A DNA stretch of 64,000 nt, taken from assembly GCF_023744375.2 (NCBI RefSeq), contig NZ_CP146284.1, forward strand, positions 2,294,001 through 2,358,000. Reading direction: 5' to 3'. The translations under genes were made by a program, and so were the position numbers. Positions 19,317 through 27,203 of the stretch are shown in pieces. The DNA is from Parabacteroides sp. AD58. GTDB taxonomy: Bacteria > Bacteroidota > Bacteroidia > Bacteroidales > Tannerellaceae. Position 1 is the first letter of the stretch. Each line of letters opens with the position of its first letter. The notes under the pieces were generated by a model, which was given only the letters and a program-made list of their open reading frames with translations, was not told the DNA's origin and ran no database searches.

Positions 19317-19324
19317 CAAAAATA
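19317..19324 (-). promoter_or_regulatory. -7 box of the XRE-cupin/acyl-CoA synthetase operon
   Basis: TATTTTTG on the minus strand, 27 bp before the chosen ATG. Its overlap with the alternative TTG start decides the start. Confidence 0.55.
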
Positions 19325-19406
19325 AACTAATTATTTAATATTTCAAATTAATTGGCGAATTTATCTTTTAAATCATTATTATTTCATTTGATAAAAGAAT
19401 AAAAAT

Positions 19407-19434
19407 AAAGCAGCCAATGAATATTGACTGCTTT
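19407..19434 (-). terminator. Terminator of the GH97 gene
   Basis: Arms AAAGCAG and CTGCTTT with inner CAAT/ATTG pairing. On the minus strand it is followed by TTTATTTTTATT, 16 bp past the stop. Confidence 0.75.
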
Positions 19435-19450
19435 TAACCTATTTATAATT

Positions 19451-21436
19451 TTACTTTCGAATAAAAGAAATGGCAAATCCTCCTCCAGGAGCCAGTTGTA
19501 TCTGCAACGAGCGGGAATGATCTACCACTTGTTCCGTCTTTTTATAATCAGCAGCTTGTTTCCCGGCATTTATACCATCCGAAAATTGTGTAGACAGAAA
19601 AGAGCCTTCGCCTAGGAAGGACAAATCCAAATTGATTGTCCGAGCATTCCAATCAGTCATGCCACCTACATACCAATTATTTCCTACCCGACGGGCCGTT
19701 ACAATATATTCACCCATTTTCCCCTGAAGGATACGAGTTTCATCAATTCCCGTATTAGGAATCGAGCAGATAAAATCAACACAAGGCTGTTCTTGTCTGT
19801 AAATCGTCGGATTATCAGCCAGCATCGTCAATGGTGAATCATGTATGATATAGGCAGCTAGCTGATGACAACGAGTTCCCTGACTCATCGGATTATAATA
19901 AATCGGCTGGAAATCCTTTTTCGTTGCATTTCGCATGGCTCCAGGTGTATAATCAACCGGTCCACACATCATTCGGATAAACGGCATGGTAACATCATAT
20001 TCCATCATATCCTTCTCTATCGTGCTCCACTTCATCTCTTCCATGCCAAACAACGATTCGAAGTTGATAATATTTGGGAAAGTCCGGTTCAAACCGGTCG
20101 GCTTATAAATGCCGTGCAGATCCAGTGTCAGATGATATTTAGCCGCCGTCTCGGCAATCCGATAAACCATTTCAACGCCAGTCTGGTCATCCCGGTCCAG
20201 AAAATCTACTTTAAACCCACGGATACCCATTGCAGAATATTTCTTGCAGGCTTCTTCCAGCTGATCGTCCAATACATTGAATACCGTCCAAAGAATCAGA
20301 TCAACCCCTTTACTTTTTCCATAAGCAATCAATTCTTCCAGATTCAATTCTGGAATGACTGTCAGCATATCACCACTCTTCGGATTATACCAACCTTCAT
20401 CCAGCACAATATAGCCAATCTTGTTTTCTGCGGCAAAGTCGATGTAGTACTTATAGGTATCTATATTAATGCCGGCCTTAAAGTCGACATTCCAGATTCC
20501 CCAGTCGTTCCACCAGTCCCAGGCGACTTTTCCTGATTTTACCCACGAATAATCGCCGATCCGATTCGGAGAAGCCAACGCATAAACCAGATTATTCACC
20601 GGCATCTGCGTATCATCGCCCGTAATCGCCATGATTCGCCAAGGGAAAGAACGCGTACCCTGGCAACGGGCGATATAATCGGTTCGTTTCGTTACATACT
20701 TCATGGCTCGTGAAGCATGTACGCCAAACTCTTCCGGATATTCAGCAAAGTCGGCTTTTAAAGCCTGGGCTTTCGGATCAGCTACGACAAACATGCCCGG
20801 ATAATTCTCCAAATCCGACTCTAAAATCGTCACCTTAATACCATCACCACAATCAGCAGTCACCGGCAAGAAGGCGATTTTACTGTTACCCGCCTCACTG
20901 ATCTTGCTTACTGCATAAATATTCTGAAAAGCCATGGCATACGGATCTTTATCGGATGTCGTAAAAGGAAGATAAACAACGTCATCTTCTGCCCAGTTGA
21001 AGTCAGCCTGTTCATTGCGGACAATGAAATCTTCCTTTTTCTTTGTTTCCCACCGATAAGCTACACCATCATTATACACCCGAAATGCCAGGGCATAATC
21101 ACCTTTAAAGGTCACATACATTTCATTATAAGACACATCGAACGACGGACACCGATAATTAAAACAGTCTATATGCTCTTGAAAAGCCTTCTGTTTTACT
21201 TTCTTTACTACAGGCGATTGCCCCAAAACTTCGTTACTCAGTTCCAACGCAATCTGATTCTGTTTCATCAATGTTTTCCCATGATACATGACATCATACG
21301 AAATATTCTCTTCCACTACGAGCTTCATCTGAATCGCTTTATCAGGCGATGAGACTAAATACTCCTTAGCACTCAATACATTTCCAAGGGATAAAACCAA
21401 CAAGGAAATCAGGGTTAACAAGCTTCTATGTACCAT
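19451..21436 (-). CDS. GH97 family glycoside hydrolase (alpha-galactosidase or alpha-glucosidase)
   Basis: 661 residues with a signal peptide (to about residue 22). The beta-sandwich N-domain is followed by a (beta/alpha)8 barrel: AWDWWNDWGIWNVDFKAGIN, GYIVLDEGWY, GIRGFKVDFLDRDDQ. GH97 holds inverting alpha-glucosidases (SusB) and retaining alpha-galactosidases. Asp411 of GFKVDFLDR and Glu466 are 55 residues apart, as I recall for the nucleophile and acid/base of the characterised retaining enzyme. I therefore favour the retaining alpha-galactosidase-like type; this is inference. Periplasmic. It has its own -7 box (21472-21479) and terminator, so it is a separate unit from the SusCD block. 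Confidence 0.92.
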   Translation of the reverse strand: MVHRSLLTLISLLVLSLGNVLSAKEYLVSSPDKAIQMKLVVEENISYDVMYHGKTLMKQNQIALELSNEVLGQSPVVKKVKQKAFQEHIDCFNYRCPSFDVSYNEMYVTFKGDYALAFRVYNDGVAYRWETKKKEDFIVRNEQADFNWAEDDVVYLPFTTSDKDPYAMAFQNIYAVSKISEAGNSKIAFLPVTADCGDGIKVTILESDLENYPGMFVVADPKAQALKADFAEYPEEFGVHASRAMKYVTKRTDYIARCQGTRSFPWRIMAITGDDTQMPVNNLVYALASPNRIGDYSWVKSGKVAWDWWNDWGIWNVDFKAGINIDTYKYYIDFAAENKIGYIVLDEGWYNPKSGDMLTVIPELNLEELIAYGKSKGVDLILWTVFNVLDDQLEEACKKYSAMGIRGFKVDFLDRDDQTGVEMVYRIAETAAKYHLTLDLHGIYKPTGLNRTFPNIINFESLFGMEEMKWSTIEKDMMEYDVTMPFIRMMCGPVDYTPGAMRNATKKDFQPIYYNPMSQGTRCHQLAAYIIHDSPLTMLADNPTIYRQEQPCVDFICSIPNTGIDETRILQGKMGEYIVTARRVGNNWYVGGMTDWNARTINLDLSFLGEGSFLSTQFSDGINAGKQAADYKKTEQVVDHSRSLQIQLAPGGGFAISFIRK

Positions 21437-21471
21437 AATTCTATTCTGTTTTTATCAAATATTATAGGTTG

Positions 21472-21479
21472 CAAAAATA
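21472..21479 (-). promoter_or_regulatory. -7 box of the GH97 gene
   Basis: TATTTTTG on the minus strand, 35 bp before the ATG. Confidence 0.5.
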
Positions 21480-21618
21480 CAGTTTTACCTAATAAAAGCG
21501 AACAGATTTCTTTTAATTCATACCATTTCTCTAGTTTTTAATGACAGATCATAAAACATCTGTTTAATAGCATATCAAGTAAATCCTCCCAAAAGGCCAA
21601 ACCTATTATCATTCCTCG

Positions 21619-21626
21619 TATATTTG
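21619..21626 (+). promoter_or_regulatory. -7 box upstream of the 21760 gene
   Basis: TATATTTG fits TAnnTTTG. It implies a leader of about 125 nt. No clear -33 box. Confidence 0.4.
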
Positions 21627-21749
21627 CTCCTAAAACAGATCGTAAAACGTGCAAAACGTCGGAAATACGAGCAACCGGCATAACTAAAAAATCCCATTCT
21701 CGGTTTTTACGATCCGAAAGTCAAAAGGACGGAAATTTTCTTTTAGGAG
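21627..21749 (+). promoter_or_regulatory. Structured leader with nested inverted repeats, possibly hiding an AGGAGG site
   Basis: Two nested perfect inverted repeats: CTCCTAAAA (21627-21635) with TTTTAGGAG (21741-21749), and GATCGTAAAA (21638-21647) with TTTTACGATC (21705-21714). The outer right arm includes most of AGGAGG, 9 bp before the ATG. That strong Shine-Dalgarno is unlike its neighbours. If transcription starts just after the -7 box at 21619, only the distal half of the left arm would be in the RNA, so the outer pairing could also be a DNA-level feature. This is the main content of the 323-bp gap 21437-21759. Confidence 0.5.
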
Positions 21750-21759
21750 GACATATTGA

Positions 21760-22545
21760 ATGAGAAAAACGAATATTTATCTGTTTGAACTGATCTTCTT
21801 CATTATTGGATATACGCAGCAAGTATATTCTCAGGAAAATTCCATTGACTTTCAGAATCCGGTGAGACAAGAGAATGAATTACATTTGAAGTCACCAGAA
21901 AAGATATCCTTATCCCCATTCATGCTCGATCCGTCTGTTTATTTTCCTACGTCAAAAGATTTGAATTTACATGCAGAAAATCCTTATGTAATGGAGATAG
22001 GTGCTGGCGCATATCTGCTGCAATGGGATCATGGTTCATTATATGGAAGTCATACCCAAAAATCCTTATGGGGATTATTCGACCAAAGGAGTGTAAATCT
22101 AAATCTAATCCAACATTATGGATTACTCGATGTGGAAACAGGTATTGCAGCCTATAAATATTGGATGCCAGATAATCCAGAAACACAAATTGGAATTAGC
22201 GCATTATTATCTTATCGGTTTAATCCAATTCTCTCGGTTACTGCTTTTGGTAGATATGTGACGAATCCGTTTTATCTATCCATGGCGGCTTATCCTTACA
22301 TCAACACATCGACTTACGGGGCTTACCTGACTATCAAGAATGAAAAGATGGGATTGGGCTTAGGCGTTCAACGCAAGTATGATCCATTCAGTAGACAATG
22401 GATTACAGATCCAATTATTATGCCCAGCTTCAAAATGGGGAAGATAAAAATTCAGATGGATTTCGGTCCAGCTCTACGCAATGGAATCCAGAATTTGATC
22501 CACAAAGATCGTTATAACCAAGGGCCTATTATTCCTCATCCATGA
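21760..22545 (+). CDS. Secreted beta-rich protein of unknown function, possible outer-membrane protein
   Basis: 261 residues with an N-terminal signal peptide (about 25 residues). The rest is rich in alternating polar/hydrophobic strands with aromatic ends (GAGAYLLQWDHGSLYG, AAYKYWMPDN, LSYRFNPILSVTAFGRY, YGAYLTIKN). This suggests a small outer-membrane beta barrel. I do not recognise a family. It stands alone on the plus strand among minus-strand sugar genes, has an unusual structured leader with a strong ribosome site, and ends in a terminator at 22569. No link to the adjacent GH97 or GH130 genes can be shown. Confidence 0.7.
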   Translation: MRKTNIYLFELIFFIIGYTQQVYSQENSIDFQNPVRQENELHLKSPEKISLSPFMLDPSVYFPTSKDLNLHAENPYVMEIGAGAYLLQWDHGSLYGSHTQKSLWGLFDQRSVNLNLIQHYGLLDVETGIAAYKYWMPDNPETQIGISALLSYRFNPILSVTAFGRYVTNPFYLSMAAYPYINTSTYGAYLTIKNEKMGLGLGVQRKYDPFSRQWITDPIIMPSFKMGKIKIQMDFGPALRNGIQNLIHKDRYNQGPIIPHP

Positions 22546-22568
22546 ATATATTACAATCTACAAATCAA

Positions 22569-22599
22569 AGAGGATGAATCGCATATTACGACATCCTCT
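22569..22599 (+). terminator. Terminator of the 21760 gene
   Basis: Arms AGAGGATG and CATCCTCT, 15-nt loop, followed by TTATCTTAT. It lies 24 bp past the stop. Confidence 0.75.
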
Positions 22600-22688
22600 T
22601 ATCTTATAACAGCCTTTTTAAAGGAATAAATTTATCATTCACTCTATTATTCAAGGAATTTATCTCTTTCGTCCTTAATTTCTATTTG

Positions 22689-22776
22689 ATTCACATATGT
22701 GAATTAATCAATTCACGAATATAATTCAATTAATTCACCAATATGAATTGATTACATCACATTGGTGAATTAAATA
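22689..22776. repeat. AT-rich 4 x 22-bp palindromic repeat element, copy 1
   Basis: Four contiguous 22-bp units (22689-22710, 22711-22732, 22733-22754, 22755-22776), each built on TTCAC-N4-GTGAA-like palindromes joined by TTAATTA-type linkers. The copy at 37813-37900 matches at 73 of 88 positions by eye, same orientation, with unit-specific features conserved at the same rank (TATGAATTGATTA in unit 3, CACATTGGT in unit 4). It is the main structured content of the 362-bp gap 22546-22907 between converging genes; the rest is AT-rich with no ORF. Confidence 0.88.
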
Positions 22777-22907
22777 ATATATAATTGTTTTTTCAAGAGT
22801 TTTATACTAGATTTGCAAGAGTTTCTCTTTGTTTTCTCCTAGAGCATCTTGCCTGATTTTCCTCTCCAATAAAGACAAATCCTAATTCCACAGGCCATTT
22901 CCTTTAA

Positions 22908-24098
22908 TCAAGGCAATATATCCCCATCGGCTTTGTTCTGTGGATCATAAACAGCCACGCCTACCATTGAATCGGCACAACCATAATACAAATACCATTT
23001 TCCTTTAAAGAATACCAGGCCTTCGATAAAGACTGTTCCATCCACATACTGACCACTCTTTTCAAAGTCGGCCATAGGTCGGAAGAACGGAACATCCAAT
23101 CGCCCGATCGCCTGATAAGGATGCTGAAGATCGAACAAGACCTGACCGGCGCTGTATGTACCGGCATTGAAGCGGGGATCTCGTTTCTCGTTGGTTTCGT
23201 TCTTTCCATTATATAATAAAAGAATACCATCTTCCGTAATTACTGCCGGAGGACCACATTCGGTCAAAGCGCTGTCAAAGTATTTCTCCCGAGGATAAAT
23301 AAGTCCGAGCAGCTCGTTTTGATCATCCAACACCGGCTCCCAATTGATCAAGTCATCGGATGTAGCAGCAGCCACCATGTGTTCTCCCCAGTACATCAGA
23401 TATTTCCCATTTACCTTCGCGATCGTCTGCTTGCCATCCACCAGCTTTGTTACAATCGAACCGGACTTGCAAGCCATATCTTTGAAACGACCGTTATAAG
23501 CTTTGGCAAAAGCAGGCCCATGCTTTTCCCACGTAAGCAGATCTCTGGAAGTTGCAACCGACAAACGGGGAACTTCCCGATTCCAAGCGGTGTATAACAT
23601 GACATAGAGCCCATCTTCCGTCATGGCTACACGCGGATCTTCACAACCGCCCGGCCATTCAAATTCTTTGGTATTATCTTCTGCCGGATACATCACCGGT
23701 TTATCATGCCGGACCATCGTAATACCATCCGTACTCTCAGCCAAACCAATTCTGGAAGTACGCATACCAATACCTTTAGCGGAATTATCTTCTGCCCGAT
23801 ACAACACACAGATCGTATCACCCTTTAAGGTAGCTGCCGGATTAAAGGTATCACTTTCTTCCCAACCGACAAGTTCTTTCCGCATCGGACAGTTGAATTT
23901 ACTCTCTGGCCGAGGCTGAATAATCGGATTCACGCCTTCCGGTCTCACAAAACCACCCAATGCCCATTCCGGAAGGACATTCGTTTTAGCAGATTGCTCT
24001 GCCGTCTGGTTTGCCTCTGACTTTTTCCCTGAGCAGGAGAAAAAAGCTGCAGCCAAACAAACCAAAGCCATTACATGTAATTGTTTCATATCTTTCAT
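22908..24098 (-). CDS. GH130 family mannoside phosphorylase/hydrolase, lipoprotein
   Basis: 396 residues. A lipoprotein signal (FFSC, Cys22) is followed by a five-bladed propeller with the GH130 hallmark WPGGCEDPRVA (148-158), plus ATLKGDTICVLYRAED and YTAWNREVPRLSVATS. GH130 enzymes cleave beta-mannosides, either by phosphorolysis (beta-1,4) or hydrolysis (beta-1,2). A lipid-anchored periplasmic enzyme fits the hydrolytic beta-1,2-mannosidase group better, because phosphorolysis is usually cytoplasmic; this is inference. It is 63 bp after the (alpha/alpha)6 glycosidase gene, so they are co-transcribed. GH92 at the left edge is another mannoside-type enzyme. Confidence 0.9.
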   Translation of the reverse strand: MKDMKQLHVMALVCLAAAFFSCSGKKSEANQTAEQSAKTNVLPEWALGGFVRPEGVNPIIQPRPESKFNCPMRKELVGWEESDTFNPAATLKGDTICVLYRAEDNSAKGIGMRTSRIGLAESTDGITMVRHDKPVMYPAEDNTKEFEWPGGCEDPRVAMTEDGLYVMLYTAWNREVPRLSVATSRDLLTWEKHGPAFAKAYNGRFKDMACKSGSIVTKLVDGKQTIAKVNGKYLMYWGEHMVAAATSDDLINWEPVLDDQNELLGLIYPREKYFDSALTECGPPAVITEDGILLLYNGKNETNEKRDPRFNAGTYSAGQVLFDLQHPYQAIGRLDVPFFRPMADFEKSGQYVDGTVFIEGLVFFKGKWYLYYGCADSMVGVAVYDPQNKADGDILP

Positions 24099-24161
24099 TT
24101 TATAATCACCTGCCTACAATATTTCCAGACAATATTTCCCCTAATAAAGAATACAAAGAAT

Positions 24162-26153
24162 CTACAACTTGATATGAAGACTCATACCGTCTTTTATGTT
24201 TTTCTTACAACAGATCTTATCATCTGTTTCTACGACCACGAAGAGTCCTTTCTCCGTTCGTTTTATCTCAACGTCAAATACACTACCAAATGCCTGAATC
24301 CTATTCAGACTCATCTGATTCCATTCTGCCGGCAAACGAGGAGTCAAGACAAACGATTTAAACCCAGTCGGACGAATACCAAACAAACCTTCTGTAATAA
24401 TCCGGCAATATAGTCCACTTTCAGCCGACAAATGTCGCTGATTACCTTCCGGCCATGCTTCAATGGCATAAGGAACATGTTCGCCCAACAACCGCTGACC
24501 GGAGTAAAACTTCAGATATTCCGTTGCCTTTTCTGTTTCTCCACACGCATACACACCACGAAGCGCATATAAAGTAGAGCGATCCCAAAACGTTTCACTA
24601 CCAGCTTGTGTCAGAAGTCCGTTCTCGGTCCATAACCGAGGAGAGAACAACGCCCGTACAGTTTCATCTTTCCGGTCAAAGATATTCACCGTCAAAGGGA
24701 TGCAAATCCACGAACGCAGCACATCATTTCCTTTATAATATTGATACGTTTGGAAACCTTCCACTTCCGCTCCAAAAAACTTTTCAATATTTGCTCTTAA
24801 AGATTTAGCCTCACTGGCATACCGTTTCAACAATTTACTCTCTTTTTTCAATTCTTTCCCCAAATACACAGCCGAATTCAGGGCATCATAATACAAAGAA
24901 GATGTACACAGGTTCGCATCACCAGCCGGGAAACGCCCTTCCAATTCATCTGAATCAGATGCTACTACTCCGTCAGCATTCACCTTCCGATGACAATATT
25001 CCAAACACCACTCAATAAGCGGCCACAACTGCTCGGCTTCCTCTTTACTGCCTCTCTCCAAAGCATATCGCGAAGCTCCATAAGCAATCATGGCAGCATC
25101 ACCGCGATCGCCGGCTCCTCCCCAGACATCCGTTCCTTCAGCAATAATCGAACTAGGCAGAGGTTTATACGCATCATTCATAAAACGGGCAAACTGCAAA
25201 TAAGCATTCAATGCCGATTGATTTCCTTTATCATATCCCAAAAACGGGAAGAAAGGATTGATATATTCAGCCTGATCATTTGCCCAAATCGCTGCATAAT
25301 AAGATTCTCCACCCGGACCATGTAACAATCCGCAAGCGGTATCATAGATACTTTCTGCTCCTCTGATTTTAGCAAAGGCAAACATCGTATTGATCACCGG
25401 ATCTGGAGTATTCAACACCAACTTTCCCCACAACTCCTGAATGAAAGCCTGGCGTTTGCTTAATTCACGCTCTATATCTGGAGTCTCTTCCGATTCTCCC
25501 TGTTTATAGCCTGCCGTATAAGCATAAAAAGAAATGGACTGCCCGGGTTGCAATGAAGTATATGTTGCTCCATTCAATGCCTGAATAATCCGATAACTGC
25601 CATTTACGCCTTTCTCAGCAGCAGTCGTAATTACATTCTTAACCTGATTAATCTCGACAGTAACAACTTTATTACCCTTATTCTCCAATACATATTTCTC
25701 ACAAAACATCGGTTGGGTTGTAGAAGGGAATAAAATGCGCGTCAAACCAACGACTCCCTGTCGAGTAGGTAAATCACTTTCCACTTCCATCGTTCCATCC
25801 AAAGAGATACTACGTACCTGTTCCTTGATCTGAGCATTATTAATCAACACATTCTCCAACGGATTCCAGCTCAACTTTCGCATCAGACTTGCATGAGTAT
25901 CATTCGGGATCGTTCTAAGCATTGGCCAAACCATACCTCTGTTCAAAAGGAATCTTCCATCATCATCAACACCATAACGAACCACCGTTGAGACTTTTAG
26001 GCCACTCATCTCAATATGATCACTATGAGCTTTATCTCCCGATTTTATTTTCCACGTGATTCCTCCATTCTGATTCAAATGCCATCGCTGCTGAGCATAT
26101 GAGCAAACAGAACAAACAATTACAAAACATATAAACAAGGCTACTTTTTTCAT
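24162..26153 (-). CDS. Periplasmic (alpha/alpha)6-barrel glycosidase, family not assigned
   Basis: 663 residues from ATG at 26153, which starts a clean signal peptide (MKKVALFICF to CSYAQ). A GTG at 26195 is in frame but lies upstream of the -7 box at 26183. After a beta-sandwich N-domain (to about residue 255), the C-terminal half has repeated helical hairpins with aromatic/acidic patches typical of six-hairpin glycosidases (YYAAIWANDQAEYINPFFPF, DVWGGAGDRGDAAMIAYGAS, AIEAWPEGNQRHLSAESGLY). The fold is shared by GH63, GH78, GH94 and others; I cannot assign one. It is upstream of GH130 in the same unit, so it probably acts on the same glycan. Confidence 0.8.
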   Translation of the reverse strand: MKKVALFICFVIVCSVCSYAQQRWHLNQNGGITWKIKSGDKAHSDHIEMSGLKVSTVVRYGVDDDGRFLLNRGMVWPMLRTIPNDTHASLMRKLSWNPLENVLINNAQIKEQVRSISLDGTMEVESDLPTRQGVVGLTRILFPSTTQPMFCEKYVLENKGNKVVTVEINQVKNVITTAAEKGVNGSYRIIQALNGATYTSLQPGQSISFYAYTAGYKQGESEETPDIERELSKRQAFIQELWGKLVLNTPDPVINTMFAFAKIRGAESIYDTACGLLHGPGGESYYAAIWANDQAEYINPFFPFLGYDKGNQSALNAYLQFARFMNDAYKPLPSSIIAEGTDVWGGAGDRGDAAMIAYGASRYALERGSKEEAEQLWPLIEWCLEYCHRKVNADGVVASDSDELEGRFPAGDANLCTSSLYYDALNSAVYLGKELKKESKLLKRYASEAKSLRANIEKFFGAEVEGFQTYQYYKGNDVLRSWICIPLTVNIFDRKDETVRALFSPRLWTENGLLTQAGSETFWDRSTLYALRGVYACGETEKATEYLKFYSGQRLLGEHVPYAIEAWPEGNQRHLSAESGLYCRIITEGLFGIRPTGFKSFVLTPRLPAEWNQMSLNRIQAFGSVFDVEIKRTEKGLFVVVETDDKICCKKNIKDGMSLHIKL

Positions 26154-26182
26154 GGATATCAAATCAATGTATTTCTTTCTCA

Positions 26183-26190
26183 CAAAAATA
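26183..26190 (-). promoter_or_regulatory. -7 box of the glycosidase-GH130 unit
   Basis: TATTTTTG on the minus strand, 29 bp before ATG 26153. It shows the two GH genes have their own promoter apart from susCD. Confidence 0.5.
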
Positions 26191-26195
26191 GACAC

Positions 26196-26507
26196 TATTT
26201 CCTAAAGTAGAATTCTATTAACGGGATTATTTTAAGGCCTGAAGAAACCATTCGTCCTTACATTGTGAAGCTAAGGAGATATTATTTAAATCAATAAATA
26301 AAAACAATCAAGATTTATAGAAAAACTATGATTTACGAAAAATAGTTCAAAAACTAATATTGTGCTTAATCGATGATAAATTGTAAATCTGCAAACACTC
26401 TCGTGTGTCTTAATATAATGTTCTTTAGGTTTATAACCTGAATATTTGTGTTTTTATAAGCTACGGAAGATCATACAAAATCTTCCGTAGCAAAAAGAAT
26501 CTATTAA
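26196..26507. other. Non-coding gap between DUF3823 and glycosidase genes
   Basis: 312 bp, very AT-rich. It holds the upstream part of the glycosidase promoter region and the hairpin at 26460-26491. I see no ORF or repeat in the rest. Confidence 0.6.
26460..26491 (-). terminator. Hairpin after the SusCD-DUF3823 genes
   Basis: Perfect 11-bp arms GCTACGGAAGA and TCTTCCGTAGC, 10-nt loop, 16 bp past the DUF3823 stop. No strong T-tract follows, so it may be a processing or stability hairpin. Confidence 0.6.
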
Positions 26508-27182
26508 TTATTTTATCTGCACAACTGGAGTATAAACATACTGATCAGATTCTGCTGGCTTTACACCAATTCGTGCGTATAAAGCAACTGCAGAAGCCGC
26601 ATCATCATTACCAGATAAATCTAAAGACATAGATAAAGTACCTTCCGAAACATCCGTTAATTCCTGACGAGCTAAATATGTACCTTCATCCACAAAGGCA
26701 GTCTCACTTACAAGTAAAAGTGCGCTGCTTATTGACGAAGTTTCTACGACTTTAGTTACCAATGTTGAACCATTTACAATATTTCCATTCAGAGAAAAAT
26801 TTTCTTCAGCCAATGTATAATATGGTGTTACAGGCAGTTCACAAGTTGTATAGCCATTTACATTCACTACTATTGTATCAGTACTATTCAGCCAAGGTCC
26901 ATTTCCAGAACGAGTAATTAATTTATATTGCCCATTAAATAAAATAGCCTTGAAAGAACCATCCTGAGTCAAATAGACAGGAATAGGGTCATGCTTTTCA
27001 TATCCATCCTGATATAATTGAACCTGCACAGCATCTGCCGTTCCTCTGACACCTATTGATTGATTATTATAGACTACCCGTCCCTCTAAGGTCGATTGAG
27101 GTTCATCATAATTATCCAAACCACAACCCGTGGCCAATAGCATGCATAATACAGTTGAAAATATGTTTGTTATTATTTTCAT
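26508..27182 (-). CDS. DUF3823 family lipoprotein
   Basis: 224 residues. Lipobox LATGC (Cys20), then an Ig-like N-domain (STLEGRVVYNNQSIGVRGTADAVQVQLYQDG) and a second beta-domain, matching DUF3823, which commonly follows SusD in Bacteroidota loci. It is probably a surface-exposed accessory that helps bind the glycan next to SusCD. Third gene of the susC-susD-DUF3823 unit, 21 bp after susD. The glycan target is not readable from the sequence. Codon use is AT-rich like the rest of this block. Confidence 0.85.
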   Translation of the reverse strand: MKIITNIFSTVLCMLLATGCGLDNYDEPQSTLEGRVVYNNQSIGVRGTADAVQVQLYQDGYEKHDPIPVYLTQDGSFKAILFNGQYKLITRSGNGPWLNSTDTIVVNVNGYTTCELPVTPYYTLAEENFSLNGNIVNGSTLVTKVVETSSISSALLLVSETAFVDEGTYLARQELTDVSEGTLSMSLDLSGNDDAASAVALYARIGVKPAESDQYVYTPVVQIK

Positions 27183-27203
27183 AATATTCTTATTTTAATT
27201 ATA

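Noticed and set aside
19865-20536. 223-residue open frame antisense to GH97
   Set aside because: It lies fully inside a convincing GH97 gene, shows no domain or signal peptide, and has the residue mix of a shadow frame. Similar long antisense frames in the Nfn, FBPase and RND genes were dropped for the same reason.
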